Shown here: positions 45,669-57,298 of the stretch, piece after piece | Layout of the letters: each line of letters opens with the position of its first letter | Position numbering within the stretch: the stretch's first letter is position 1 | Assembly: GCF_029962835.1 (NCBI RefSeq) | Contig: NC_080590.1 | Coordinates: 70,953,501 to 71,017,500 of the forward strand | Direction: 5' to 3' | Source of the DNA: Magnolia sinica | Lineage: Eukaryota; Streptophyta; Magnoliopsida; Magnoliales; Magnoliaceae | Length of the DNA stretch: 64,000 bases | The notes under the pieces: model-generated | The model's input: the letters and a program-made list of their open reading frames with translations, nothing else | What the model was told of the DNA's origin: nothing | Databases searched by the model: none | Translations under genes and position numbers: made by a program

Positions 45669-47569
45669 ATATTACCTATGCATCGCGACAATTGAGGAAA
45701 CACGAGAAAAACTACCCTACGCACGACCTGGAGTTGGCAGCCCTCATCTTTGCATTGAAGCTCTGGAGACATTACCTCTATGGAGAGGAGTTCGAGCTCT
45801 TTTAAGACCACAAGAGCCTCAGGTACATATTCACGCAGAGGGACTTGAATATGAGACAGCGGCAGTGGATGGAAACCTTGAAGGACTTCAAGTTCGAGGT
45901 CTCCTACCATGCTGGCAAGGCCAACCTTGTGGCAGACGCGTTGAGCTGCAAGAAGACGATAGTATTTGCAGCTTCGCTGATGATAGCGGAATGGGATATG
46001 GTAGAGTTTGTGCAAGACTTTGAGCAGAGACTTACGGTAGAAGAGCCGTTCAAGAGCATCGCACATATTCGGGTACAGCCACTCATTGATGACAGGATTA
46101 TTGCGACTCAGGCAGATGATGATCTATTGGTGAAGATGAGAGAGCAGGTTAATGCAGATGATGACTCAGAATGGAGAGTTGGCACGGATGGGGGTTTACG
46201 TTATCGTGGTCGCCTATGCATCCTAAATCTTCATGATTTGAGGAAGGAAGTTCTTGAGGCTACTCACAATTTGAGGATGGTAATGCATCCTAGCAGTACG
46301 AAGATGTACTGTGACATGAAGCGATCGTACTGGTGGGACAATATGAAAGCTCACATAGTAGAGTATGTATCACATTGTCTCACGTGCCAGCAGGTCAAGC
46401 CCGAACATCGCCAACCTCCAGGTTTACTTCAGCCCATGCCCATAGCTAAATGGAAATGGGATTTCATTTCCATGGATTTCGTCTCAGGGCTGCCAAAGAC
46501 AAGGAAGGGACATGATTCTATATGGGTGATCGTGGACCGATTGACGAAATCGGCCCATTTTCTCTCTATCAGAGTTTTGAACTTCGTAGATGAGTTGGCC
46601 AGGTTGTACATCAAGGAGATTGTGCGTCTACATGGAGTTCCTCTGGAGATCGTGTCGGACTGAGACACACGATTCACATTCATCTTCTGGATTTATATCC
46701 AGGAAGCAATGGGTGTGAAACTGAAGTTCAGTACCGCGTTCCACCCACAGAATGATGGGCAGACGGAACGGGTAAATCAGGTGTTGGAAGATATATTGTG
46801 AGCTTGTGTGCTGGATTTCAAGGACAGTTGGGACGACTGTCTTCCTCATACAGAGTTCGCTTATAACAACAGCTTCCAGGCGAGTATTGGTATGACTCCC
46901 TATGAGGCCTTGTATGGGCGTCCTTGTCAGGCACCGCATTGTTGGGCAGAGGTTGGCGAGAAGAGCTTGATTGGCCCCGAGTTAGTACAGGCGACCTCAG
47001 AAAAGATCAACATTATCAAGCGTCAACTTCTGACAGCACAAAGCAGACAGAAGAGCTACACTGATACGAGGTGGCGGTAGCTAGAATTCAAGGTTGGGGA
47101 CCATGTGTTCTTGAAGGTTTCTCCAATAAAGGAAGTCCTTCGGTTTGGAAAGAAGGGGAAGCTCATGCCTAGATTCATTGGCCCATTCCAGATCCTAGAC
47201 CGAGTGGGTGTGGTGGCGTACTGCCTTGCTTTGCCCACACCACTCGTAGGCGTGTACAACGTATTTCATGTATCTATGCTGAAGAAATACGTTTCTGATC
47301 CTTCCTACATTATCAAGTGGGAGCAGGTGCAGTTGAGTGAGGATGCTACTTATATACTGCGACCAACGTGTGTTCTAGATAGGAAGGAGCAGGTGTTGCA
47401 CAGTAAAGTGATTCCACTTGTGAAGGTTCTGTGGACACACCACACTGAGGAGGAGGCTACTTGGGAAACAGAAGCCGAGGTTCGAAAGAACTACCCTCAG
47501 ATTCTCGAGGAGTATGAAAATGTACTAATTTCAAGGATGAAATTTTTCTTTAAGGGGGGTAGATTGTAA
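45669..47569 (+). pseudogene. Gypsy pol part 2: RNase H, integrase, C-terminal domain
   Basis: Resumes in the same frame as part 1. RNase H end: [20 protein letters not shown] and FKFEVSYHAGKANLVADALS. Integrase: zinc region HNLRMVMHPSSTKMYCDMKR ... HCLTCQQVKPEH (HHCC), then the catalytic core with the first aspartate in WDFISMDFVSGLPKTRKG, the second in EIVSD just before a TGA, and the glutamate in FHPQNDGQTERVNQVLEDIL. C-terminal: FLKVSPIKEVLRFGKKGKLM, YNVFHVSMLKKYV and HHTEEEATWETEAEVRKNYP, ending MKFFFKGGRL. Stops at about 45,803, 46,661, 46,799 and 47,078. Confidence 0.93.
47550..47564 (+). promoter_or_regulatory. Polypurine tract
   Basis: TTAAGGGGGGTAGAT directly precedes the 3' LTR and primes plus-strand synthesis. 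It overlaps the last codons of pol. The same tract, inverted, marks the opposite-strand element at 17,529. Confidence 0.88.
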
Positions 47570-50500
47570 CGTCTCGAAAAAATTTGTATAAAGACCGAGT
47601 ACCACCTCAGGCAGATATCACTAAGGACCAAATCCTTTAAAAATTAAACGAGAATTAACTAAGTGCTAAACTAGGTTACCTGTGAAATTAGCACTAATTA
47701 CTTTAAATATGAACTGCAAAACCCAAAACTTGTAGAATTATTAACGCTATATTACCCTGAAATCTAGGATCAATCTCTAAACCCGTTTGCTCTTGGGAGC
47801 ACACCGAAACTCCGTATCGGACCTGTACTACACGTCGAAAGTCCGATTATCCCAAAACTATACGGTTATGACCACATTACTGGACTTAACAACCACCTCG
47901 AAAATTAAGTCTTAATAGTACCCAGAAATGCACAATTTGAGCCCAGAGTGAAGTGTGTGAGAAACGCGAATATCTTTAGGAAATGAACTAAAACTTAAGT
48001 GAATTGAGTCGTTTACTTACAGGCCAAATCTAAGGATTCAGACCATCGGAATCTGACCCAATTACACCCTCGGATCAGAAAAAATTTCCAACACATGTCA
48101 GTGTACTTGTGGCCCTGATCAAGTACCGGTGACCGTCAAACTGAAACTGGTCCTCCGCAGTCGATCTGTAAATCCGATCGGACCAAAAACTTAGCTCAAC
48201 CTAGATCCAATGTTAGGAAGCTTAAGTCTGACTGCATGTGAAAAAGGAGCATCTAAAACAACTCCGTTGGACCGAAACAGCCAACTTTTGGCTATAACCT
48301 AAGTATACCATGGCCCTAGGGCGATTCCCATCAGTTCTGGGCCTATATAAGCACCTTAAACCCTCTTTCTCTCATTCCATACGAATTTACAACCCTAAGA
48401 GAGAGAAGAGAGAAAAGAGAAGAAGAAAGTGAGGAGAAGAGAGAGAGTGTGTTGGAGTTTGTTCCTGGGATTCTTCCCTGCCACTCCACACGCTTAAACA
48501 TCGCTATCGTGTCGCTATACCGGCAATCCTGATTCCATTTTCGGGTAAGAAATCCTAACCCTAACATATTTTAAGGTTTCAAATAGAGTAAAGGATGAAA
48601 TAGCTAACCTATTTCATACTGTAGGTTGCAGTTGTGCTGTAAACGACGAGTTAGAGAACGAACTAAGTTCGTTATGAGTCTACTGGTGAAAGGTGCAGAC
48701 TATAAACATTTAGGTTATGGTTTTCAAGGCTTTCAATGTCAATCAATGATTTATGACTGACTTGAGTGTTGTCACATATGTGTAGTTAGGATGTTTCAAT
48801 ATATTACACATTTATATAGGTTAGGCTATTTTAAATGCATTTTAAGTGTTTGTTAAAATATTTGAATGAATATAGAATTATAATTTGTGCTTGCTATGAT
48901 TATTGATTGCTAATACATGATTGTTGTGCATGTGGAAACTCCTATGTAAGAGGATTTGCTATAACACGTGTTTTAACTGATTTATTACATGTATGTAATA
49001 TGTTAGACTAAGTGTTTGATAAAATGCCTGAATGAGAAAATGTTGGTTTAAATATATGTAATGAAGGTGTTGAGATAGGATTCTCAATCCCCTTAACTAT
49101 GGTTATAGTATCCTTTATATAACCTATCTTACACTATGTGCTATATGGATGAAATGTCTGTGTATGTGTGTAGTATGTGTTTATTAAATTGCTCAAGTAG
49201 GATTTATATTTGATTTTAGTTGTCACATGCTGTTTTGGATTACTATATGTAAATGCTATTGTTTGGAATATGATTGGGGCTACGATGTAGCCCAGGAAAT
49301 CGGTAATTGTCTGTGAATAGTGGTTGAACTGCTTAACCACGACAGACACACCCAATAAATCCGAGTCGTACGCTGCTTGTCAGCAGTGGTTAGGCCACGC
49401 GGAGTGCTTACGCGCTCCATGTCGATCGGCTCGATGTGTGCTCGTACCATTCGAGCTTGTCAAGCAACCCGGTTAACCCGATGTATGTTCACCATGTATG
49501 GACGCTACTATTTGAATCTAAGATACCAACTTACCAGTGTCAAACCCGTTTAACCTTGGTACCTTGATCCGCTAAGACTCATGAGCCGGGCATGGTGGTA
49601 TGGGACACCATGGTCAAGCTGTCGGCCTAAGCTGGGGCGACGAGCCTTCCCGTAGTGTCCATTGAGCAAACCAACTCGTGAGTCAAATACAGTGGTATGG
49701 GACACTGTATTCGAGCTGTCGGCCTACGATCATGTGACGAGCCCGTAGTGACCTCGAGCATACACTAGAAACTACGTTGAGGTGACGAGTCTTTCCGTAG
49801 TAAACTAGAGTATAAACCAGGCCTATGCTGACGGTGACAAGCCTCTCCGTAGCGACCTGAAAACCATCTATCGTATGTGACTACTAGGATTGATGACCCT
49901 AGATGGATCAATGTTTGGGTTATGATATAAAGAGAGGTGCCTTAGCTTCCCAATCCTGTTGTATAAAAAGGTCTAATAAGAACTCGGTAATCACGCTCAT
50001 GTACTGCATTGCATGTGCCTTTGGCGTTGGTGTTGAGCACAGAGGAAGGGGTGCATGCCGCGACCGTAAGAGGAAGATCACAGAGGGAGTGCAGGTGAGG
50101 GTATGCATCATTAATACATATCATTTTTACATTAACCAGAGTACTTAGGGATGCTTGATTGTTTTGCTTTATCATTACTGCTTGATTGAATTGATAACAT
50201 GTTAACCTTTGCCTTATAGCTCCACTGAGTTGATCACTCACTCTCACGTTCTGGGACAGTGTTTTAAACACCAACCAGACTCTGTCTTAGCCGTAAGTGA
50301 TGGTAATGTTTATGAGGCAGAGCCAGACTATTATGATGATGAGAAGGAGTTTTCCTATATGCAACTCTTTGGCGGGTCTATGTAGACCTGGAGTTGTGCT
50401 GACGGGGTTACAGGGTTTTGGAGAACATTACACTTTCTGATTATATACATTTTTCAATCAAACTTGTAATTATTCAACTTAGTGACATTCGTACTCTGAG

Positions 50501-50721
50501 GGCTTGCTATTACTTTTGTACAGTTTATATTCATATCACAGTCTTCCGCTAGCGTACTTTAATTGCCTTTGGAGTATGATATGTTGTTTTGGTATAATCT
50601 CATTCATGTTTAAGGCACTAATACGGACAACATTTAATCATCATTATCTATGTTGCATAAGTGATGCGTTGAAACTCAGGAGTTGAGTCTATGCTCAACC
50701 CCCGATTTTCAGGGCATTACA
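47565..50721 (+). repeat. 3' LTR of gypsy element
   Basis: 3,157 bp from TGTAACGTCTCGAAAAAA to TTTTCAGGGCATTACA, with a TATA box at 48,344-48,351 and the same internal tandem region (49,590-49,860). It differs from the 5' LTR by scattered substitutions and small indels, so the insertion is not recent. Confidence 0.93.
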
Positions 50722-51004
50722 TCCAAGCTTATTGAATTCTACATGCAGCCATGAAAAGGGCTAGTTCTTAGATTACAGTCCCACATGCAATTCATTTAAA
50801 ATCTATTGGTTACATTTCCATTTTCTGAGGATTTTAGTTTCCTTTTCCATATTCATGTTTTGTTTTTCCTCCATCCAAACACCCCTTACTTTCTATAGTA
50901 CCAATGATGATGGCTAGTTTTTTGCCCCACATTGATGAATGGCTTGGATTCCAGATGAAAGGCCAGGTTATTGTCTGTGGTTGGGCTGGGATCTTGAAAA
51001 TGTG

Positions 51005-51055
<51 letters not shown>

Positions 51056-52544
51056 GGATGTTTCTTTACCAAGCTAGATGAGAAGCAATCATCATATGAT
51101 CTTCTTTGGGAGGATGGTGAAAAACTCTCTGGCAAGGTTGGATGCAGTAGACAAGTAAAACATGTTCATTTTATACTCACTGATGATTTCATCAAGCGGA
51201 AGTATTCCGCCAATAACTCTCCCCCATCTGAGCTATTGGTTTCAATTGTCTATTTCTCATTAGACCAAGGTGATCATCTAATATGGGAAATATTATTAGG
51301 CCCACCATATTATTGAGCATGACATAACCCCTCTGTATATTGTATCAACCACATGCGATATTGATAGAATTGGCTGATACCATTGATATTGCATGTGGAT
51401 CAGCTGATCAGATTCTACCAATCTGGACCTTGTAAAAAAAAAAAAAATCCTACCAATCTAGTTGTTGGCATGTTCTGAACAATTTATTGAAATCTGTTTG
51501 TTGCCATTTAAGGCAGTTGTTTTTCTTGTGATTACAAACAAGGGCTGAAATCTGGTTGTTGGCATTGAAATTTGGTTTTTGCACTATGATTCCTATTTTT
51601 TTTCCTTTCTTTATTATCAAACCATTCTTGTAATCTAGGTCTTTCATATTCATTCAGGTTAATGAGTTCAGATTTTTAGATTTATGGATTGTTCTTGATG
51701 TTTTTCTTTCTTTCTTTCTTAATTTAGATAATGTAGCTGTTTAAATGGTTTTGAAAATAAATGACCTATCTAAAACAAATTTCCATGACTATATCATATC
51801 TTTTTACATGTGCTTTGTTAGGCTCACAATTTAATTTAATAGTGCACCCAAACCCACATGTATTTGTAATTGCATGTGGTTCAAGTTCGACTCAATAGTG
51901 ATTTGGAGAGGAAAGGCTTGTCTTTTGGTCACTTGAACTATCAAGTTTGGAACAAAAGCATATGGCTCATCTATTGTAATTACTGCCATTGCTTTTCTTT
52001 TTCTTTTTTTTTTTCTTTTTTTTTTGGCTATTTTGTTATGCAAGATTTAGGCAGGGATGAAAGGGAGTTGGATCGATGGATTTCTTTTCTTTTCTTCTTT
52101 ATGTATTTACAATCATTCAACTTATTATTGTAAATATTATTTTAATATTCATCTTTAGGGTTGGCTAATGAATGGGCTATGGCCGAGCTATGGATCTTTC
52201 TTTTAAGGAACCCACAAATCCTCGTTATAAGCCCATTTTATGACCATTACGAGTCATGATCAGGCCTAAATTACAGGCATTGCTAGGCTTGACTTCTGCA
52301 ATTAATGAATAGACGAGAGGCTGCATAGCCGGCAACTGCCTTCCATCAATATTAGTTTTTATGAAGGACTCAATATAATGGACAAGCAAAGTTAACATAT
52401 CTTCTACAGGTGCAGTTTCAGGAGTTAACAATTGTGACAATGCTGATTCGAGTGTGGCAACAAAGTTGATGATGGAATTTATGTAATATTATTTTTTAAG
52501 TTTTAAATATGTAAAAAAAAATGTAGGTTTCAATTAAATATAAA
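50722..52544. other. No gene seen; includes (TC)n at 51,008-51,051
   Basis: A perfect (TC)n run of about 22 repeats lies at 51,008-51,051. A short plus-strand reading before it (FQMKGQVIVCGWAGILKMW) and the ORF at 50,939-51,316 run through the microsatellite and show no family match. The remainder is AT-rich with poly-A/T runs (51,434; 52,000-52,025). Confidence 0.45.
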
Positions 52545-52900
52545 CAGTGGCCTGCACATATACTGGCACTTTCGTAGACCTTTACCAGAACTTCTGCGGG
52601 CCTTTACCGACACTTCAACAGACCTTTACTAGTGCTTATAAAAGTGCCGATAAAAGGTGTAAAACTGCCAATAAATATTACATTAAGTGGCGCCCAGTAT
52701 ACCGCCGGCAAAAGACGCTGACCACCGATAAAGCCTTTACTAACGCCGCCTATGCCGGCGCTTACCTGACCACCAATAAAGCCTTTACTGACGCCGCCTA
52801 TACTGGCGCTTACCTGACCACCGATAAAACTTTTACTGATGGTTTTCTGGGCCTTTACTGGAGGATTTAACCACCTGTAAAGGCCAGTTTTCTTGTAGTG
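52545..52900. mobile_element. CACTA transposon terminus with subterminal repeats
   Basis: Ends TTTTCTTGTAGTG at 52,900, i.e. CACTACAAGAAAA on the minus strand, the canonical plant CACTA (En/Spm) terminal sequence. Inside it are GCCTTTAC/GTAAAGG words and three tandem 48-bp units starting at 52,718, 52,766 and 52,814 (CTGACCACCGATAAAGCCTT). The opposite terminus was not found, so this is one end only or a truncated copy. The ORF at 52,547-52,870 reads the repeats as 16-residue units and is not a gene. Confidence 0.82.
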
Positions 52901-53229
52901 GGGACCCATCCATGAGATGTTTATGTTGAACATAGACTGTGCCTTTAGTGAGCCTCAAACAAACACACAACTCAATGTGATGAGTGAAATCAAAGCCAAT
53001 GGGCCTTCATTCGTGCCTATCCTCCAATGGATGGTGTAATGATTCCAAATTTTAGATAGACACCAAAATAAATAAAAATGAGAAATATATCGCGAGTACG
53101 TGTTTTAAATTTCATAGGTAGTAGGAACAATTTCCTTTTGCTCGTTAAATTCAACCGTAAAGCATTTTTAGACGTTTTTATCATGCACCTTATCATTCAG
53201 CAGATTAGGCAGATGTTGATAAAAAAGGA

Positions 53230-53812
53230 CTGGAGATTTTGCAAGTCACTACAAAGAAGAATAATATCAACTAAAAGTGTTCCCAGGCCACTTAGAGTAA
53301 ATAAAAAAGTTACGTAGATACTATGCATAGAGATCTTGAGTTCGAGGTAGGAGATCATGTGTTTCTTAAGGTATCACCGATGAAGGATATATTGAGATTT
53401 GGTAAGAAAGGAAAGCTATCCCTGTGCTATATTAGCCCATTTGAGATTTTGTAATGTAAGAAGTGGCGTACCGTCTTGCTTTGCTACCACAGTTGTTGAA
53501 TGTCCATGATGTCTTCTATGTTTCGATGTTGCGAAAGTATGAGCGAGATTATACTCATGTGATCCAGTAGGAGCAGATCGATTAAAGAGATGATATGTCT
53601 TATGGAGAGGAGTCTATGCATGTTTTAGATCGAAAAGAGTAGGTTCTTCGTATAAAAGGCATTCCGTTAGTTAAAGTCATATGGTCATTTTATGGAGAAG
53701 AGGAAGTGACATGGTAGAGTGACGAGGAGATGAGAAAGAAATATCCTTAGCTTTTTGACATGTCACCTAAGGTAAACTTCAAGGTCGAAGCTTGTTTTTA
53801 AGGTGGGTGGAT
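53230..53812 (+). pseudogene. Second gypsy element: integrase C-terminal remnant
   Basis: Degraded but clear: DLEFEVGDHVFLKVSPMKDI, LRFGKKGKLSLCYISPFEIL, then in a shifted frame NVHDVFYVSMLRKYE, VLDRKE, IPLVKVIWSFYGEEEVTW and MRKKYP. It parallels the end of the main element's polyprotein but is a different copy, with several stops and at least one frameshift. It ends with a polypurine stretch (TTTAAGGTGGGTGGAT). Confidence 0.85.
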
Positions 53813-54509
53813 TGTAAAATCCATGATGTTTCTGTTTTAGCTTAAGTTCACTATGTTGCTAGTTATGTGTGTTTTCCCTTAACAAACGGAAATTTTAACT
53901 TGTTTAATGAATAACTCTTTATCCGTAATATTTGGATTAAGTTTTCTTTTGTGTGAGGTTTACTTAGAAATATTCCTATAACCATGTAAAAGCATTAGAC
54001 TTTTCAAAACTCTCTAATTAGAAATAATTACGAAAATGTTATTAACTTGGACCCTTGATTTATAGATCACATGGTTCCTATGATCCACTTGACCTGAGAT
54101 TTTATCCTATAACTATCTATCATAAATGAATCGTACATGTCAATTTTCAGCCCTTGGATCATATTAGAAGTGACCCAATTTCCAAGTCAGCCCCTTAACC
54201 CTTGATTTTAATGTCCAATGGATAGTCGTAGTCAAATATTTTCCTTCATGTGACTTGGATCACCCATCACATGGACCGAATGTCTGATATGAGTGTCTCA
54301 CCTTGATAAGTATTTTTAAAGCTCAACATTACCCTATTTTTTAAAATAACTAAGTTTCCCAAATCTCCCCAAATTTCATAAGGTGGACCTTCCAATTGAC
54401 CCACTTTCCACTGTCAATCGCAACGCAAAATTTGACTACACAATGGCCTCATATGAGTACGAGAGTATACAAAATTTGGATCCTGATCTATGATCCTACA
54501 CCATTGAAT
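53813..54509 (+). repeat. 3' LTR start of second gypsy element
   Basis: Begins TGTAAAATCCATGATG directly after the polypurine tract. LTR-like text appears to resume after the nested LTR cluster at about 61,660 and to end ATTTCAGGGCATTACA near 62,638, so the nest probably sits inside this LTR. The continuity is inferred. Confidence 0.55.
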
Positions 54510-57298
54510 GGCGATCACTAAAAATGAATACGTGCTTAAAAGATGGATTTAAAGCTTAAAAGAATGATTACTAAAGAATTGGAGATTTAGATGACATTAT
54601 TGAAGATTTCACATGCCAAAGATCCAAGAAAACTAGGAATAAAGGATGGAGAAAATACTAAAAAAATCACAAAATCCAAACGAATGTACACAGAACAGTC
54701 AAGCAACAAACCTTAATTTTTAGAGTTAATTCAGCTCGACGCTTAAGTGCAACCAAATCTATGTTCGATGCCACCGAAGAGAGGTTTTGTGTGACTTGAG
54801 GGAGACAATGACTTCATATAGATATTGAAGAAATTTGGCTGCAACTAGAGACTAATTTAGTGCAACTAAAGTGATATTCAATGCAACCGAATCATAACAA
54901 AAGTGCGTATATATGAAGCCGGTTCCAAGTCGGTGCGAATTTTTTCTTATTTAAAGGGGTATTTTAGGCTTTCCTATGGACAAATTAGGGCTTAGGAGAA
55001 AGACCTGGGGGTGATGGATATTCTACAGAGTCGTCCTTCTTTTTCACCTCAATTCTAGTTTGTCATTTTATTTTTCTTCTAAGATGTTATCCATGTTAGG
55101 CTAATCTCTTAGCTAAGGCTAAGAGATAAAGCTTGTAGTTCAATTACAATATTTAGTTTATTTGATTAAACAACATTGTTTTAAATGATGATGGTAATTT
55201 AAAATATGTTTGGATTTACTTTAAAGTCTTTGAGTTATTTATTTCTGAATTTATTGTACACTCTGGGTATAATGAATGCTTTAATTTAATAATTATTTAG
55301 CCTAAATTATAGAAGGATTCAATATGTATAATTGATTGATCTCTTATCACCTAAGGGTACTTTAAACGCTTTTGATTTCTTGCATTTGTGATGTGAGTTC
55401 TTTGTTCACAACCCCAAGTGCAGGGATGCGTTGTAGTAATAATCTCGGTGAGATCACTGAGGTCAAATCCACAGGGACTTTCTATATGTGTATTTTCTTA
55501 AATAAACTAGAACTAGAATATAAGCTATACTAGAATCTGGAGTAAAAGAGATTGATTGTTAATAACTATCAATGATAAAGGAAAAACTAGAGAGCTAAGG
55601 ATCCACTTGTAGCCTTCTTAATGCTACCTTACTTTATTCAATAATAACACAACTTAAATCGAAGTCCTATCCTATCCAGTCGGATGATGGAGCAATTAAA
55701 ACATCATAAACATTGCAAAATATTCTGAATTTTCATCGGATTGGTTCCCTCATAAAGCATCAATGTAATTATCATAGGGAATTCAAAGCATCTACCGTGC
55801 CCAAAGTTAATGATAGATCAAATTTTTTTATAGATCACACAATTAGAAAATAGGTAAGAAAGTTTCACAGCTTTCCTAAGCATCCACTGTAACTAGAGTC
55901 GACAAGGGATCAAAGTGAACAGAAAATATTACTTCATTCAAACTAAAAATCAATAAAAGTTTAGCATAAACTTGAATCAAAGTAAGATAAACATCAAAAT
56001 AAACTACAAGTTTCACCTCTTAGCTTTAGCTAAGAGATTAGCCAACCAACGATATGATTGAACTAAAACTCTAAAAGAAAAATAAAAACAAACTAGAAAA
56101 GAAAGATAGAGGACTCCTTGAAGCACCACCATTCATTACTCCTCTTCCTACCCTAATTCGTGCTTAGAAGAACTTAAAAAACTCCTTTTTATAGGCTTTG
56201 ATTGAACCAACTTCAAAATCAACTTCAATTTATGCAGCGATCGTAGCTTCGATGGGACTTTGATGGCATCGAAGTTTGATCGACAATTTCGATTCGAATT
56301 TAGAAACTGTCAGCAATAGTCTGTGTAAGTCCTTCAATGAGATTGCTCGACTTTCGATGGCATCGAACTGACTTCGATGCCATCAAACATGCTCACAATG
56401 GGATCAAAAAATGTCCAAAAGTGTTCAGCGAATTAATCCCAAATTTCATGATTTTTCTGATGTCATCGAACTAGCTTCGATGGCATCAAACTGGTCTTCA
56501 ATGGGATTGACGAGGTCCTCGATGGCATCAAGAATTACATCCTTTTGTCCAGCAACTAAACTTGATTTTTTTAAAAAAAAAATTTCAATAGGATTGAGCT
56601 TCCTTTGATGGCATTGAACACTTACTTCGATGACATCGAAGCTATGTTCGATGTTATCGAACTGTCAAGTTTAGCTATTTCAGATTCCTGCACATTGCAA
56701 TCTCGAATTTCTTCATTCTTCACTTGGTTTTTTTTTATCTTGGACTCTTAAAATCTTCAATCTTGACCTCCAAATATGTAATCCTCACTTTGGTAATTCT
56801 TGAGCGTCAAATCCATGCTTTTAGCATCATTTTCACCTTAAGCTCTCAAAATCTCCTTATAAGAGAAAACATGTAGAAATGGATCAATTAAGCACCATCA
56901 TGTTTATAAATCCAAGGAATAAATAGGGGGAACTATGTAATATTTCACACTCAACATGCTTCATGAAAAAACCGTTTAATTGAATTCATATACTTATTGG
57001 CGTTAATGAATGATTTAAAAGAATTATCTTCCAATTGGATAGGATAGGACTTTGATTCCAATTAAGTTATACATTGAATCAACAAATTGATATTGTGATT
57101 GCTATGAGTGAATTTCTAGATTCTCTTTTTTTATTTTTATTATTTTAAAACCATTTCCTTAATCATTGGATTGAAAACCTAGACAAACCTTTTTAATAAA
57201 CTAGTTCTAGGCTGTGTTCCCCATTCCCTGACGATTTGATATCAGTCTTACTGAGTTATTACTACATCGCAACCCTACACTTGAGGTTTACATCAACA
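54510..57298 (+). repeat. LTR family N, copy alpha (split by copy beta)
   Basis: Plus-oriented LTR text at 54,510-55,402 continues at 56,957-57,298. It has palindromic words (TTCGATGCCACCGAA near 54,760), a TATA-like TATTTAAAGGG (54,948), a conserved hairpin (55,106-55,125), and a terminal block CGCAACCCTACACTTGAGG...CAACA. The 5' end is not identifiable. Copy beta interrupts it in the middle. Confidence 0.7.
55403..56956 (-). repeat. LTR family N, copy beta (solo LTR inside alpha)
   Basis: On the minus strand it starts TGTTGAGTGTGAAATATTAC and ends GGGGTTGTGAACA (TG...CA), 1,554 bp. It is flanked by TTCTT (55,398-55,402) and TGCTT (56,957-56,961), a 5-bp target duplication with one mismatch. 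It contains TTCGATGNCATCGAA palindromes (56,225-56,660), then CTATAAAAAGGAG (plus 56,182-56,194) and the hairpin (56,018-56,037). No internal retroelement sequence, so a solo LTR. Confidence 0.85.

Larger units (their letters stand above)
37240..50721 (+). mobile_element. Full-length Ty3/gypsy retrotransposon (chromovirus-like)
   Basis: A 13.5-kb element: 5' LTR, primer binding site, accessory ORF, gag, protease-RT-RNase H-integrase in one polyprotein order, polypurine tract and 3' LTR. The order RT before integrase is Ty3/gypsy. Flanking pentamers TCTAA (37,235-37,239) and TCCAA (50,722-50,726) fit a 5-bp target duplication with one change. LTR ends were TG...CA, now TC...TA in the 5' copy. 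Many stop codons, one gag frameshift and a deletion/insertion in pol show it is dead. The long LTRs and the C-terminal EEATWE motif fit a Tekay/Del-like lineage (inference). Confidence 0.93.

Noticed and set aside
50939-51316. 125-codon ORF
   Set aside because: It reads straight through a (TC)n microsatellite and has no family similarity on either side.
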